From positions 1-64,000 of the forward strand of contig JAURVB010012588.1 in the NCBI GenBank assembly GCA_033002965.1: a DNA stretch of 64,000 bases, written 5' to 3'. Position 1 is the stretch's first letter. Every line of letters begins with the position of its first letter. The DNA is from Piper betle. Lineage: Eukaryota > Streptophyta > Magnoliopsida > Piperales > Piperaceae. Under the pieces are notes generated by a model. That model was not told where the DNA came from. It saw nothing but the letters and a program-made list of their open reading frames with translations, and searched no databases. Below, piece after piece: positions 1 to 9,759 of the stretch. A program made the translations under genes and the position numbers.

Positions 1-228
1 GAGGCTACCGCCTATCGTCTCTAGTGCCAGTGCCTCACACACCCCGGCCGTAGCCTTTTTATGGGGCGGCTATCACTGCACTCGGTGCCAGTGCCTCACA
101 CACCCCGGCCGTAGCCTTTTTATGGGGCGGCAATCACTGCACTCTAGTGCGATGGAGGAATCGCTGTGCCTCACTCACCCCGGCCGTAGCCTTTTTATGG
201 GGCGGCTATCACTACTCCAAAACAATAT
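1..228 (-). repeat. Minisatellite inside LTR (about 60-bp unit)
   Basis: Three to four imperfect copies of a unit of about 60 bp containing CCGGCCGTAGCCTTTTTATG and a CACTGCACT stretch. The same unit in the opposite orientation forms the arrays at 2715-3260 and 4985-5165, and in this orientation the array at 10150-10575. It is therefore part of the LTR rather than an independent satellite. Confidence 0.85.
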
Positions 229-986
229 CGATGCATTACATGATTCACACACATAACACGACCCAGTGTCGGACTGAGTCAATTCATTAACCCCGGTTGC
301 ACTTCGTGCATGGTGGTCGAATCTGGGCTCAGGCCGACCTAGGCTACCAACAAGGAAAATACGATGTTCTACCTATTATACGTACCTGATTTGTGATTAC
401 GTCTGACTGTGATCCGTGAACCCTAATACAGTAATGGGGAGGTCGCCTGGGACGGAGATGAGGGATGAAATACTCACACAGTAGTGGGGAGGTCGCTTGG
501 GACGGAGATGAGGGATGAAATACTCCCTCCTCCTGCATATATATACACTTCAACCATTCCCTCCATTAAATTCTCATACCCCATCATCCATTGGTATTTC
601 CTAGGTTCAATGACCCCTTCATTAAATTCTCACACCCCATCATCCATTGGTATTTCCTAGGTTCAACGACCCCTTCATTAAATTCTCACACCCCATCATC
701 CATTGGTATTTCCTAGGTTCAACGACCCCTTCTCCTTTTATAAAGAATAAATGACGGCTAGGGTTTGTGGAAGCACCCTTTCATCATAATTCCTTTAACC
801 GGGTAATTGGGTAATTAACACGGTTCACTTAACCTTTTCACTCAACCTCTTAAATGGTATGGTTCACTTAATTAATGTGTTCGACTCGACTGATTCAACT
901 AGAATCGTCCGATTAGAAATTACTTTTCAATTTAACTGGGTAATTCATACTTAACCAGCTAAAAATTTTTTTTCCGGGTCTTTACA
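1..986 (-). mobile_element. LTR fragment, family A1, minus strand (runs off window start)
   Basis: Read on the minus strand this begins at 986 with TGTAAAGACCCGG, directly preceded (in element orientation) by a polypurine tract, so 986 is the true LTR start. It then runs through promoter-like and minisatellite sequence to the window edge. The segments at 240-430 and 440-780 are reverse complements of 2510-2700 and about 1904-2130 in the plus-strand LTR, which shows the same family in opposite orientation. No long coding frame is present; the short open frames here are chance. Confidence 0.8.
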
Positions 987-1024
987 ATCTCCCCAACTTA
1001 GAATTATTTCGTCCCCGAAATATC
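987..1024 (-). other. Polypurine tract and internal stub of the minus-strand element
   Basis: The reverse complement reads AAGTTGGGGAGAT just before the LTR start at 986, preceded by ATATTTCGGGGACGAAAT. The same internal sequence and tract occur at 1738-1774 and 4016-4051. This is the end of an internal region that is cut off at about 1024. Confidence 0.8.
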
Positions 1025-1025
1025 A

Positions 1026-1062
1026 TAGCATAAATCAGATTTACACAGATTTTATGCTACGA
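1026..1062. repeat. Imperfect hairpin at the junction of opposed LTR copies
   Basis: TAGCATAAATC is followed, after a loop of about 12 bases, by GATTTTATGCTA, giving an 11-12 bp stem with one bulge. It lies exactly where the minus-strand element (1-1024) meets the plus-strand element (from about 1074). The sequence is not seen in the other copies of the family in this window. Confidence 0.6.
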
Positions 1063-1073
1063 AAAGGCTAGGA

Positions 1074-1354
1074 TATTATACTACTTAGTGTTGTAATCAC
1101 TAACGCGGAATTGCCTCCGCAGGTGTGCAGATACGAGATTAGGTGATTGACAACCAGCGCATGGAGCAAAATAAATATGAGGACTTTTTTTTTTACTATT
1201 TGAGAAATAAGTGTGGCTACTGGGAAACGGTCTAAGACTGTGGGATCTATATATATGTTTTTGTTTACAAAAATGTTAGACATATTTGCTTAAATTTTGA
1301 GTAACACCTTTCCAGCTAGGCCCACAATGTTGTGACAAATGACGGGTCGTTACA
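1074..1354 (+). mobile_element. LTR 3' end, family A1 (first copy of tandem array)
   Basis: Matches the last 280 bp or so of the complete LTR at 1775-3623, including AACGCGGAATTGCCTCCGC (1102-1120), the GGGAAACGGTCTAAGACTGT block (about 1222-1241) and the terminus CGGGTCGTTACA ending at 1354. Immediately after it comes GG plus TGGTATCAGAG, a primer-binding site. The 5' part is missing and replaced by the opposed fragment. Confidence 0.85.
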
Positions 1355-1774
1355 GGTGGTATCAGAGGAAGGTTTCCCAAAAGCTCACATCTTATGACTC
1401 AAGTACCTTGTTCAAGAGTCTAATATTTATCTTTCTCCAATGGGGTATGTCATTAGTGAATTAGTGGTCTCACTAACAAACCTAAGTAATCATTGAAAGA
1501 AAAAAATTTTTTGAACATAACGGAATGTCGATGGGAACCACAAAAGGAAGTTTCAGGAGATTCCGTATCGACTATGTAAAAATTGCAACAAGATGCATTT
1601 AGGGTTATGCAGTGAGCCCCGTCGGTGCTACAATTACGGAACCTGCAAAATGAGGGTCGTCTGCCCCTAAAGCAATAACAGGAGCAGCCTGAGATCCCGA
1701 AGATATAATTAATTATGCTTATCATCTTGCTATTATAATATTTCGGGGACGAAATATTTCTAAGTTGGGGAGAT
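1355..1774 (+). mobile_element. Internal region 1 of non-autonomous LTR element (420 bp)
   Basis: The region is bounded by a tRNA-iMet type primer-binding site, TGGTATCAGAG at 1357-1367, and by the polypurine tract AAGTTGGGGAGA at 1762-1773. Between them only a gag zinc-knuckle relic is recognisable (1580-1670). Compared with internal region 2, about 10 bp are missing near 1640 (before ACCTGCAAAATGAG), which shifts the frame in the second knuckle. There is no protease, RT or integrase, so mobilisation would have needed enzymes from another element. Confidence 0.85.
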
Positions 1775-3623
1775 TGTAAAAACCATGATTTTTATTACAA
1801 GACTCGAACCTAAATATTATGAAATAAATATAGATGAATCGATATGGTTGGTTATCAAGTCGACCGGTCATGGTGCGACTTAAGGTCACTTAGAAAATAC
1901 CTATTAATGAATGAATGATGGGGTGTGAGAATTTAATAAAGGGGTCGTTGAACCTAAGAAATACAATTGGATGATGGAGTGTGAGAATTTAATGAAGGGG
2001 CTCGTTGAACCTAGGGAATACCAAGGGATGATGGGGTATGAGAATTTAATGGAGGGAATGGTTGAAGTGTATATATATGCAGGAGGAGGGAGTATTTCAT
2101 CCCTCATCTCCGTCCCAGGCGACCTCCCCATTACTGTGTGAGTATTTCATCCCTCATCTTATTTGTTTCCATTAGGATTCTTGCATGCGAAGGTTTGTTG
2201 AAGACGCCCTGCCAAGTTGCTAGATCTCCAGCGTCTTATGCATGGGGTTCTTGTCGATTGCTTAGTTGTTTTGTAAATGGACATGTTAATAATTAAATTA
2301 TCAATTAGATAATGGGGATTTGGATAATGATAATTAATAATTAATTATCATTAGAATTGCTGAAAATTTAATAAGGAATGAAGACTAACATGAACTAATT
2401 ACATCATTTAAAATTGATAGTAGATTAGTCATGTAAGTTGCATGTAGGTTCATGCAAAATAAAATTATAGTAATGTATAATTTTATGCCCTTATTCAGAT
2501 TAGGGTTAACGGTTCATAGTCAGACGAAATCACAAGTCAGGTACGTATAATAGGTAGAACATCATACTTTCTTTGTTGGTAGCCTTGGTCGGCTTGAGCC
2601 CAGATTCGACCACCATGCACCGAGTGCAACCGGGGTCAAAGAATTAACTCAGTCCGACACTGGGTCATATTATGTGTGTAAATTGCGTAAAGCATCGACA
2701 TTGTTTTGGAGTAGTGATAGCCGCCCCATAAAAAGGCTACGGCCAGGGTGAGTGAGGCACAGCAATTCCTCCATCGCACTGGAGTGCAGTGATAGCCTCC
2801 TCATAAAAAGGCTACGGCTGGGGTGTGCAAGGCAGTGGCGCTGGAGTACAGTAATAGCCGCCCTATAAAAAGGCTACGGCCGGGGTGTGTGAGGCACTGG
2901 CACTATAGTTGGCAGTGGAGCTTCCCCACAAATGGGGCATAGCAATCACCTGAGTGCAGTGATAGCCTCCCCATAAAAAGGCTACGGCCAGGGTGTGCAA
3001 GGCACTGGCACCGGAGTGCAGTGATAGCCTCCATATAAAAAGGCTACGGCCGGGGTGCGCGATGCACTAGCACTAAAATTGGTATTGAGAACTTCCCCAC
3101 AAACGGGGCACATCAATCACCTAAGTGCAGTGATAGCTACCCCACAAGAAGGCTACGGCCGGGGTGTGTGAGGCACTGGCACTGGAGACGGTAGTGGTAG
3201 CCTCCCCACAAAAGGGCTACGACTGGGGTGTGCGGATCACAGCGGATACCTCCTCCGCATTGTTTTGGAGTATAGCGGAATCGCTCCACCGCCTATTTAA
3301 ATAAACGTAAGGAAATAGTGGAATGTACTTGTCTTATTTTATCTATTATACTACTTAGTGTTGTAATCACTAACGCGGAATTGCCTTTGCAGGTGTGCAG
3401 ATACGAGATTAGGTGATTGAAAACCAGTGCATGGAGCAAAATAAATATGAGGACTCCTTTTTTACTATTTGAAAAATAAGTGTGGCTACTGGGAAACGGT
3501 CCAAGACTGTGGGATCTTTATATATGTTTTTATTTACAAAAATGTTAGATATATTAGCTTAAATTTTGAGTAACACCTTGCCAGCTAGGCCCACAATGTT
3601 GTGACAAATGGCGGGTCGTTACA
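1775..3623 (+). mobile_element. Complete LTR, family A1 (1849 bp), shared by two internal regions
   Basis: Starts TGTAAAAACC right after a polypurine tract and ends CGGGTCGTTACA right before a primer-binding site. It therefore acts as the 3' LTR of the unit on its left and the 5' LTR of the unit on its right. Inside are a TATATATA stretch near 2071, the minisatellite 2715-3260, the AACGCGGAATTGCC motif near 3372 and the GGGAAACGGTC block near 3491. Confidence 0.88.
2715..3260 (+). repeat. Minisatellite in LTR, about 7 imperfect units of 60-100 bp
   Basis: Repeats of a unit with AGTGATAGCC, ATAAAAAGGCTACGGCC and GGGGTGTG, then GGCACTGGCACT. Some units are longer because they carry an extra block with ACTTCCCCACAAA. 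The copies are degenerate and adjoining, with no unique spacers. Confidence 0.85.
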
Positions 3624-4051
3624 GGTGGTATCAGAGGAATGTTTCCCAAAAGCCACATCTTATGACTCAAGTACTTTGTTGAAGAGTCAAATATTTATCT
3701 TTCTCCAATGGGGTATATCATTAGTGAATTAGTGGACTCACTAACAAACCGAAGTAATCATTAAAGAAAAAAATTTTTTTGAACATAACAGAATATCAAT
3801 GGGAACCACAAATGGAAGTTTCAGGAGATTTTGTATCGACTATGTAAAAATTGCTACAAGATGCATTCAGGGTTGTGCAGTGAGCCCCGTCGGTGCAACA
3901 ATTACAGAAGGATGGGACACCTGCAAAATGAGTGTCGTTTGCCCCTGAAGGAACAACAGGAGCAGCCTGAGATCCCGAAGATATAATTAATCATGCTTAT
4001 CAACTTGCTATTATAATATTTCGGGGTTGAAATATTTCTAATTTGGGAGAT
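3624..4051 (+). mobile_element. Internal region 2 of non-autonomous LTR element (428 bp)
   Basis: Near copy of 1355-1774. It has the primer-binding site TGGTATCAGAG at 3626-3636, a better preserved zinc-knuckle relic (3843-3986) and a polypurine tract (ATTTGGGAGA) just before the LTR at 4052. The matching order PBS, knuckle, PPT in both internal regions shows that the tandem unit is LTR plus internal, about 2.27 kb. Confidence 0.85.
3843..3986 (+). pseudogene. Gag zinc-knuckle relic (Ty3/gypsy type), 47 codons to stop
   Basis: The frame begins C-K-N-C-Y-K-M-H and continues to a second cluster ending M-G-H-L-Q-N-E-C, then a Glu/Gln-rich tail ending P-E-I-P-K-I and a stop at 3984. The first cluster has the C-x2-C-x3-H-x3-C spacing and the second a C...GH-x4-C ending. 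This resembles the double knuckle of chromovirus-lineage gypsy Gag proteins, which bind genomic RNA. The second knuckle has lost its second Cys (C-N-N-Y). No start codon or capsid part is left, so this is a fossil rather than a gene. The copy at about 1580-1670 is frame-shifted. Confidence 0.7.
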
Positions 4052-5165
4052 TGTAAAAACCATGATTTTTATGACAAGACTCGAACCTAAATATTATGAA
4101 ATAAATATGGATGAACCGATATGGTTGGTTTTCAAGTCGACCGGTCATGGCTCGACTTAAGGTCACCTAGAAAATACCTATTCATGAATGAATGATGGGG
4201 GTGAGAATTTAATGAAAGGGCTCGTTGAACCTAAGGAATACCAATGGATGATAGGGTGTGAGAATTTAATGAAGGGGCTTGTTAAACTTAAGGAATACCA
4301 AGGGATGATGGGGTATGAGTATTTAATGGAGGGAATGATTGAAGTATATTTATATTCAGGAAGAGGGAGTATTTCATCCCTCGTCTCCGTCCCAAGCAAC
4401 CTCCTCATTACTGTGTGAGTATTTCATCCCTCATCTTATTTGTTTCCATTAGGATTCTTGCATTCAAGGTTTGTTGAAGACGCCCTGCCAAGTTGCTAGA
4501 TCTCCAGCTTCTTATGCATGGGGTTCTTGTCGATTGCTTAGTTGTTTTTTAAATGGACATGTTAATAATTAAATTATCAATTAGATAATGGGGATTTGGA
4601 TAATGATAATTAATAATTAATTATCATTAGAATTGCTTAAAATTTAATAAGGAATAAAGACTAACATGAACTATATACATCATTTAAAATTGATAGTATG
4701 TTAGTCATGTAAGTTGCATGTAGGTTCAAGCAAAATAAAATTACACTAATGTATAATTTTATGCCCTTATTCAGATTAGGGTTAACGATTCATAGTCAGA
4801 CGAAATCACAAGTCAAGTATGTATAATAAGTAGAACATCATACTTTCTTTGTTGGTAGCCTTGGTCGGCCTGAGCTCAGATTCGACCACCATGCACCGAG
4901 TGCAACCGGGGTCAAAGAATTAACTCAGTCCGACACTGGGTCGTATTATGTGTGTAAATTATGTAATGCATCGACATTGTTTTGGTGTAGTGATAGCCGC
5001 CCATAAAAAGGCTACGGCCAGGGTGAGTGAGGCCCAGCGATTCCTCCATCGCACTAGAGTGCAGTGCTAGCCCCTACATAAAAAGGCTACGGTCAGGGTG
5101 TGCAAGGCACTGGCACTAGAGTGCAGTGATAGCCGCCCTATAAAAAGGCTACGGCCGGGGTGTGT
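4052..5165 (+). mobile_element. Truncated LTR, family A1 (5' 1114 bp)
   Basis: Starts TGTAAAAACC after the polypurine tract and follows the sequence of 1775-2900 closely, including the first three minisatellite units. It then breaks off inside a unit at about 5165, where the 382-bp satellite begins. The missing 3' part means the array was cut by a later rearrangement. Confidence 0.85.
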
Positions 5166-5176
5166 ATAACAAATCA

Positions 5177-6848
5177 GCCCAAAGTGCAACGTAATGGGCT
5201 AAGTTATCTCTTTAAAATGGGTACCCAGGAAGTTAAAGATTTATAGTCCATTCCCACTTATAAACAGGATCTTCTCCCAGTAGGTATTAGATATGGGACT
5301 AAGTTGAGGAATCTCACAATCCACCCACCTTAGGATATGTTGTCCCCGAAATGCATATTCTTGGCCCGTTGCTAGCCCCAACCCACGTCCTTTCTCGCCT
5401 GTGACCGGCAGCCTATCCAACGTTTCTAGTCTTGGCCCATTGCTAACCGTAGACCACGACCTTTTTTGGCCCGTGACCGGCAGCCTAGCCAACGTCCCTA
5501 GTCCATCCCACTATATAACACGGAACCAGGTCGGCTCTGATACCATTTTTAAGGACCCGGCCTAAAGTGCAACGTAATGGGCTATGTCATTTCTTTAAAA
5601 TTAGTACCCCAAAAGTTAAAGATCTCTAGTCCATTCCCACTTATAAACCAGATCTTCTCCAAGTAGGTATTAGATGTGGGACTAAGTTAAGGGATCTCAC
5701 AATCCACCCACCTTAGGAAATTTTGTCCCCAAAATGCCTATTCTTGGCCCGTTGCTAGCCCCAGCCCACGTCCTTTCTGGCCCGTGACCGGCAGCCTAGC
5801 CAACGTTTATAGTCTTGGCCCGTTTCTAACCGTAGACCACGACCTTTTTGGCCCGTGACCGGCAGCCTAGCCAACGTCCCTAGTCCATCCCACCATCTAA
5901 CACAGAACCAGGTTGGCTCTGATACCATTTATAACGACCCAGCCCAAAGTGCAACGTAATGGGCTAAGTTATTTCTTTAAAATGGGTACCCCGAAAGTTA
6001 AAGATCTATAGTCCATTCCCACTGTATAAACAGGATCTTCTCCTAGTAGGTATTAAATGTGGGACTAAGTTGAGGGATCTCACAATCCACCCACCTTAGG
6101 AAATTTTGTCCCCAAAATGCCTATTCTTGGCCCGTTGCTAGCCCCAGCCCACGTCCTTTCTAGCTCGTGACCGGCAGCCTAGCCAACGTTTCTAGTCATG
6201 GCCCGTTGCTAACCCCAGCCCACGACCTTTTTTGGCCCGTGACTGGCATCATAGCCAACGTCCCTAGTCCATCCTACCATCTAACACGGAACCAGGTTGG
6301 CTCTGATACCATTTATAACGACCTAGCCCAAAGTGCAACGTAATGGGCCAAGTTATTTCTTTAAAATGGGTACCCCGAAAGTTAAAGATCTAAAGTCCAT
6401 TCTCATGTATAAACAGGATCTTCTCCTAGTAGGTATTAAATGTGGGACTAAGTTGAGGGATCTCACAATCCACCCACCTTAGGAAATTTTGTCCCCGAAA
6501 TGCATATTCTTGGCCCGTTGCTAGCCCCAACCCACGTCCTTTCTGGCCCGTAATCGGCAGCCTAGCCAACGTTTATAGTCTTGGCCTGTTGCTAACCCTA
6601 GCCCACGACCTTTGTGGCCTGTGACCGGCAGCCTAGCCAACGTCCCTAGTCCATCCCACCATCTAACACGGAACCAAGTCGGCTCTGATACCATTTGTAA
6701 CGACCCAGCCCAAAGTACAACGTAGTGGGCTAAGTCATCTCTTTAAAATCGGTACCCCGAAAGTTAAAGATATATAGTCCATTCCCACTTATAAACAGGA
6801 TCTTTTCCCATTAGGTATTAGATGTGGGACTAAGTTGAGGGATCTCAC
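5177..6848. repeat. Tandem satellite, unit about 382 bp, 4.4 copies
   Basis: Units start with GCCCAAAGTGCAACGTAATG at about 5177, 5560, 5942, 6326 and 6708, giving spacings of 383, 382, 384 and 382. Each full unit contains a GGTATTA...GTGGGACTAAGTTGAG...CTCACAATCCACCCACC block, two diverged TTGGCCCGTTGCTA / GTGACCGGCAGCCTA sub-repeats, and ends GGCTCTGATACCATTT. The last unit stops at CTCACAAT. No coding potential is seen. Diverged relatives occur at 17685-18690 and 30440-30630. Confidence 0.9.
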
Positions 6849-7200
6849 AATAAACCTTCCTTTGGGCCGATTTATTATCCACATGGAAACTTGATAATTA
6901 TCTCATATTTAAAATGAGTCTTAGTACAGTAATCAAATATATATAATAAATCCTGTTAAATAATAAACCTTCCTTTGCGCCTATTTATTATCTAAATGGA
7001 AACTTGATAATTATCTCATATTTATTACAAAACTGAGTCTTAGTGTAGTAAAATATAGACAATAAATCCTGTTAAATAATAATAAACCTTCCTTTGGGCC
7101 GATTTATCATTCACATGGACGCTTGACAATCATCCCATATTTATTACCACAAATGAATATATAATTCCATCAAATATTAACCTTCCTTTGGGCCGATTAA
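6849..7200. repeat. Tandem repeat, about 95-118 bp unit, 4 imperfect copies
   Basis: The core AACCTTCCTTTGGGCCGATT recurs at about 6854, 6967, 7086 and 7179 (second copy with GCGCC), each followed by TTATTATC.ACATGGAAACTTGATAATTATCTCAT-like sequence. Spacing shrinks from about 118 to 95 bp in the last unit. Function and class are unknown. Confidence 0.8.
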
Positions 7201-7446
7201 TATGTACATGAATTAAATACTCATAATTGTCTTAATATTTAAAAAATAAATTAATTTCTACAAAAGAGGCTACATCGGCAGCATATTGTAGTCCTTAATA
7301 AATTTTAAAAATATTAATCATAACAGAACTAAAAAGGTTATAAAAGTATCTTTATGTGGCAGTTTCTGAAATTATATCCTTTTGTAATTGTATTGTCCTC
7401 GTGTTATTGTACCAAAGGAGGATATGAAGGTGGCTCTGATGCAGCT
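7201..7446. other. No gene seen; AT-rich spacer
   Basis: AT-rich sequence between the tandem repeat and the candidate LTR. No open frame, RNA gene or repeat was recognised. Confidence 0.5.
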
Positions 7447-8430
7447 TGTTAAAACTAGTTAGAAATTTATAACTTAACCTTTAATGTGTTCTTCATATCA
7501 AATCATCAAGTAAATATAATTAAATTGTGGAAGCATACCTAAAGCCATAAAAGAAGCTAGAATCTTTACCACCTTAGGTTTTGGTCTTCTGAATCTAAGA
7601 AGAGTTTTCCAAAACCTAAATCCTAGATAATGGGATAACCAGAACAAAAACTGCTTATCGATTCAGGGACCATAACCTCCTTATTTAAAGCCTTAGTTTC
7701 ATAATTTTAATTTCACCCACCACAAAAGAGAAATTATGAAAAGGTATCTACACATTGAATTCCAGACTTTTCACATTTAATTCCACACCTTAATTTATGT
7801 CTCATAACCCTTAACTTTAGTAGATCAATTTAATTTAGGCCAACCTTATATAATAGCATATGATACAATTCCTAATTCATGTATATATTTATGTCCAACA
7901 TCCAACATATGGTTCACACAACTTGAAGACCCATGTGAAGTCCGGGTATTAGGGTTTGATGCACTGATGCTCAATGATGTTGAGTATATGGAACAGGTAA
8001 CCATGACCCTTGTTTAAATACCCGCATCATCTTCATGTAACTAATAAGAAAACCTAAGCCAATCACTTGAACTAAGTAGTAAGAATAAGATACACGCAAC
8101 AACATACAACCTCAAAACTGTAGCAGGGGTGTGCTTCTTCTACAATTGGGAGTGATCATCACATTTTTAAAGTCACTGCTCATAGTCATGGGGATGGTTC
8201 TACCTCTGTTGCGACTAAGAGTGTTCATATAGAAATCTTGTAAGTCGAAGATCTACCTTTATAATATGAACTCTGCACGCATTCTATGAAAACAAAACTT
8301 GTCTTCATCTTAAGCCTCCACGGAGGGTTGAGATCTACATCCGTAAAGTATGTATGCAATAGCTCAACAAGTAGCTTCCAAATTATAATATCACGAGTCA
8401 ATCCGTCCCTTTAGGCCAAATTGTACAACA
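7447..8430 (+). mobile_element. Candidate 5' LTR (about 984 bp) of a separate retrotransposon
   Basis: The right end, TTGTACAACA, is followed at once by a perfect TGGTATCAGAGCC primer-binding site. The proposed left end, TGTTAAAACTAGTTAG, is chosen as the nearest suitable TG...; it is not proven because no second LTR was found. The stretch contains a TTATTTAAAG promoter-like box near 7680. The right boundary is firm and the left is a guess. Confidence 0.55.
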
Positions 8431-8443
8431 TGGTATCAGAGCC
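8431..8443 (+). other. Primer-binding site (tRNA-iMet type)
   Basis: TGGTATCAGAGCC is complementary to the 3' end of plant initiator tRNA-Met, the usual minus-strand primer of many copia and gypsy elements. It directly abuts the LTR end CA at 8430. Confidence 0.85.
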
Positions 8444-8701
8444 AACCTCTTGGACCCCCCACCACCCTACATGATATGTTGTATGCATGCATATTGTATG
8501 TAGTTGTTCTATTTAAAGACCCCCACCACCCTGTGCCAATCCATAGCCTAGCTGGCAGGTATGTCTTTGTGTGTGTTTTTGCTAACCTCTTTTTTGGTGT
8601 TTCCAGCGGTTAGTTTGTGTGTGGCAGTTTGCGTGCTGCAGTTGAAAGCTGTCTTTGTCAATTAGTTTTTCGTGAGTGTTAGTGGTTATATAGCTGGGTC
8701 G

Positions 8702-8997
8702 ATGGCAGGAGGACACCGAGGTAGATTGCCACTATGCCGTAGGCCTTCCCCTAACAGTGGATCCCCATCGCCCATGCAAGAGCCAATGGAGGATCCCTAG
8801 AGCTGATTAGAGTTCTGCGAGAAGAGCAACAAGCCCTGAGGGCAGAGCAGATGAGAGCCATGGAGGACCAGCAACGGTCCCGTGAGGAGATAACCCAGCT
8901 ATTGGATAGAATCCGGGAGATGGCCATGGTCATGGCTAGAGTAGAGAAGAGGCCAACAAGTGAAGAGACACCTGTTGAGGCCTCTGAGCCAGAGTGA
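8702..8997 (+). pseudogene. Retrotransposon gag N-terminal stub, frameshifted
   Basis: An ATG at 8702, 270 bp after the primer-binding site, opens a 32-codon frame starting M-A-G-G-H-R-G-R that stops at 8798. In the overlapping frame, 8797-8997 encodes about 66 residues rich in Glu, Gln, Arg and Met (LREEQQALRAEQ..., then EEITQLLDRIREMAMVMARVE), a strongly coiled-coil-like stretch ending in a Pro-rich run after a stop. One lost base near 8790 would explain the split. Position and composition fit the start of a gypsy gag, but no capsid or zinc-knuckle follows and the element ends near 9080. Family assignment is uncertain. Confidence 0.5.
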
Positions 8998-9079
8998 GTA
9001 CCACCACCACCCCCCCATATTCCACCTGTGTAACCAGATGTAGGGTTGTCTAAGATCCCAGACATGCTTTGAATTTTAA

Positions 9080-9759
9080 TGTATATCATGATTTTAATTT
9101 TTCATAGAAAATAATATTATCCTCACAAATATTGAATTCATTCTGTTATTGATATAAAATATTGGACACTCGGTCGATTGTTCGATTAGACAAAAAAATG
9201 TCCATGTTTAATTTGTTTTTATTTAGTCGAATTTTATTAATCAAATTCGATTAGACATGCTTTGAACTTCGGTCGGACTCAGTATTCGTTCGTCTACACC
9301 CACCCCTCCTACTTATTTAGACCGAACAAACTGTTGTGAACAGATTCTTCAATAAATTATTTCCCTTAAGAAAAAAACTTCTTTCTAACATATGATTTAA
9401 TATTTCCAATAGACTATGAGTTCGGTCAAGACCATTTATCCAAAAGAAATATTTTGTCCATGTACAACATTTTAGATTTTTAATGGTTTATCTATCTATT
9501 TGTAAAAATCATAACTCTCACTACAAAACTTTGATCGGTGTGGTTCGTGTTTTGTTGGACTCCTTAAGGAGCTTATTCTTCTAAATTTCATAATTTTTAG
9601 GTCAAAAGATTAGAATTATGAATTTTTGAACATGATGTAATCAATCTGTCGTATACTTCAAAAACATTAAAATTTTCAGGTATCACACTCTCCTTAGTAA
9701 AACCGGATATGAGGTTTACTATGGTATAATCCCTTTAATTTTCCATTCTAAAATTTTGG
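9080..9759. other. No gene seen; AT-rich sequence
   Basis: About 680 bp of AT-rich DNA without open frames or recognisable repeats. It is the left flank of the solo LTR at 9765 and ends with the first copy of its target duplication. Confidence 0.5.

Noticed and set aside
2715..3260. Regularly spaced repeats resembling a CRISPR array
   Set aside because: Repeats are degenerate, of variable length and adjoining without unique spacers, and they lie inside plant LTRs.
8431..8443. Part of a tRNA gene
   Set aside because: Only the 13 bases matching the tRNA 3' end are present, right after an LTR end, as expected of a primer-binding site.
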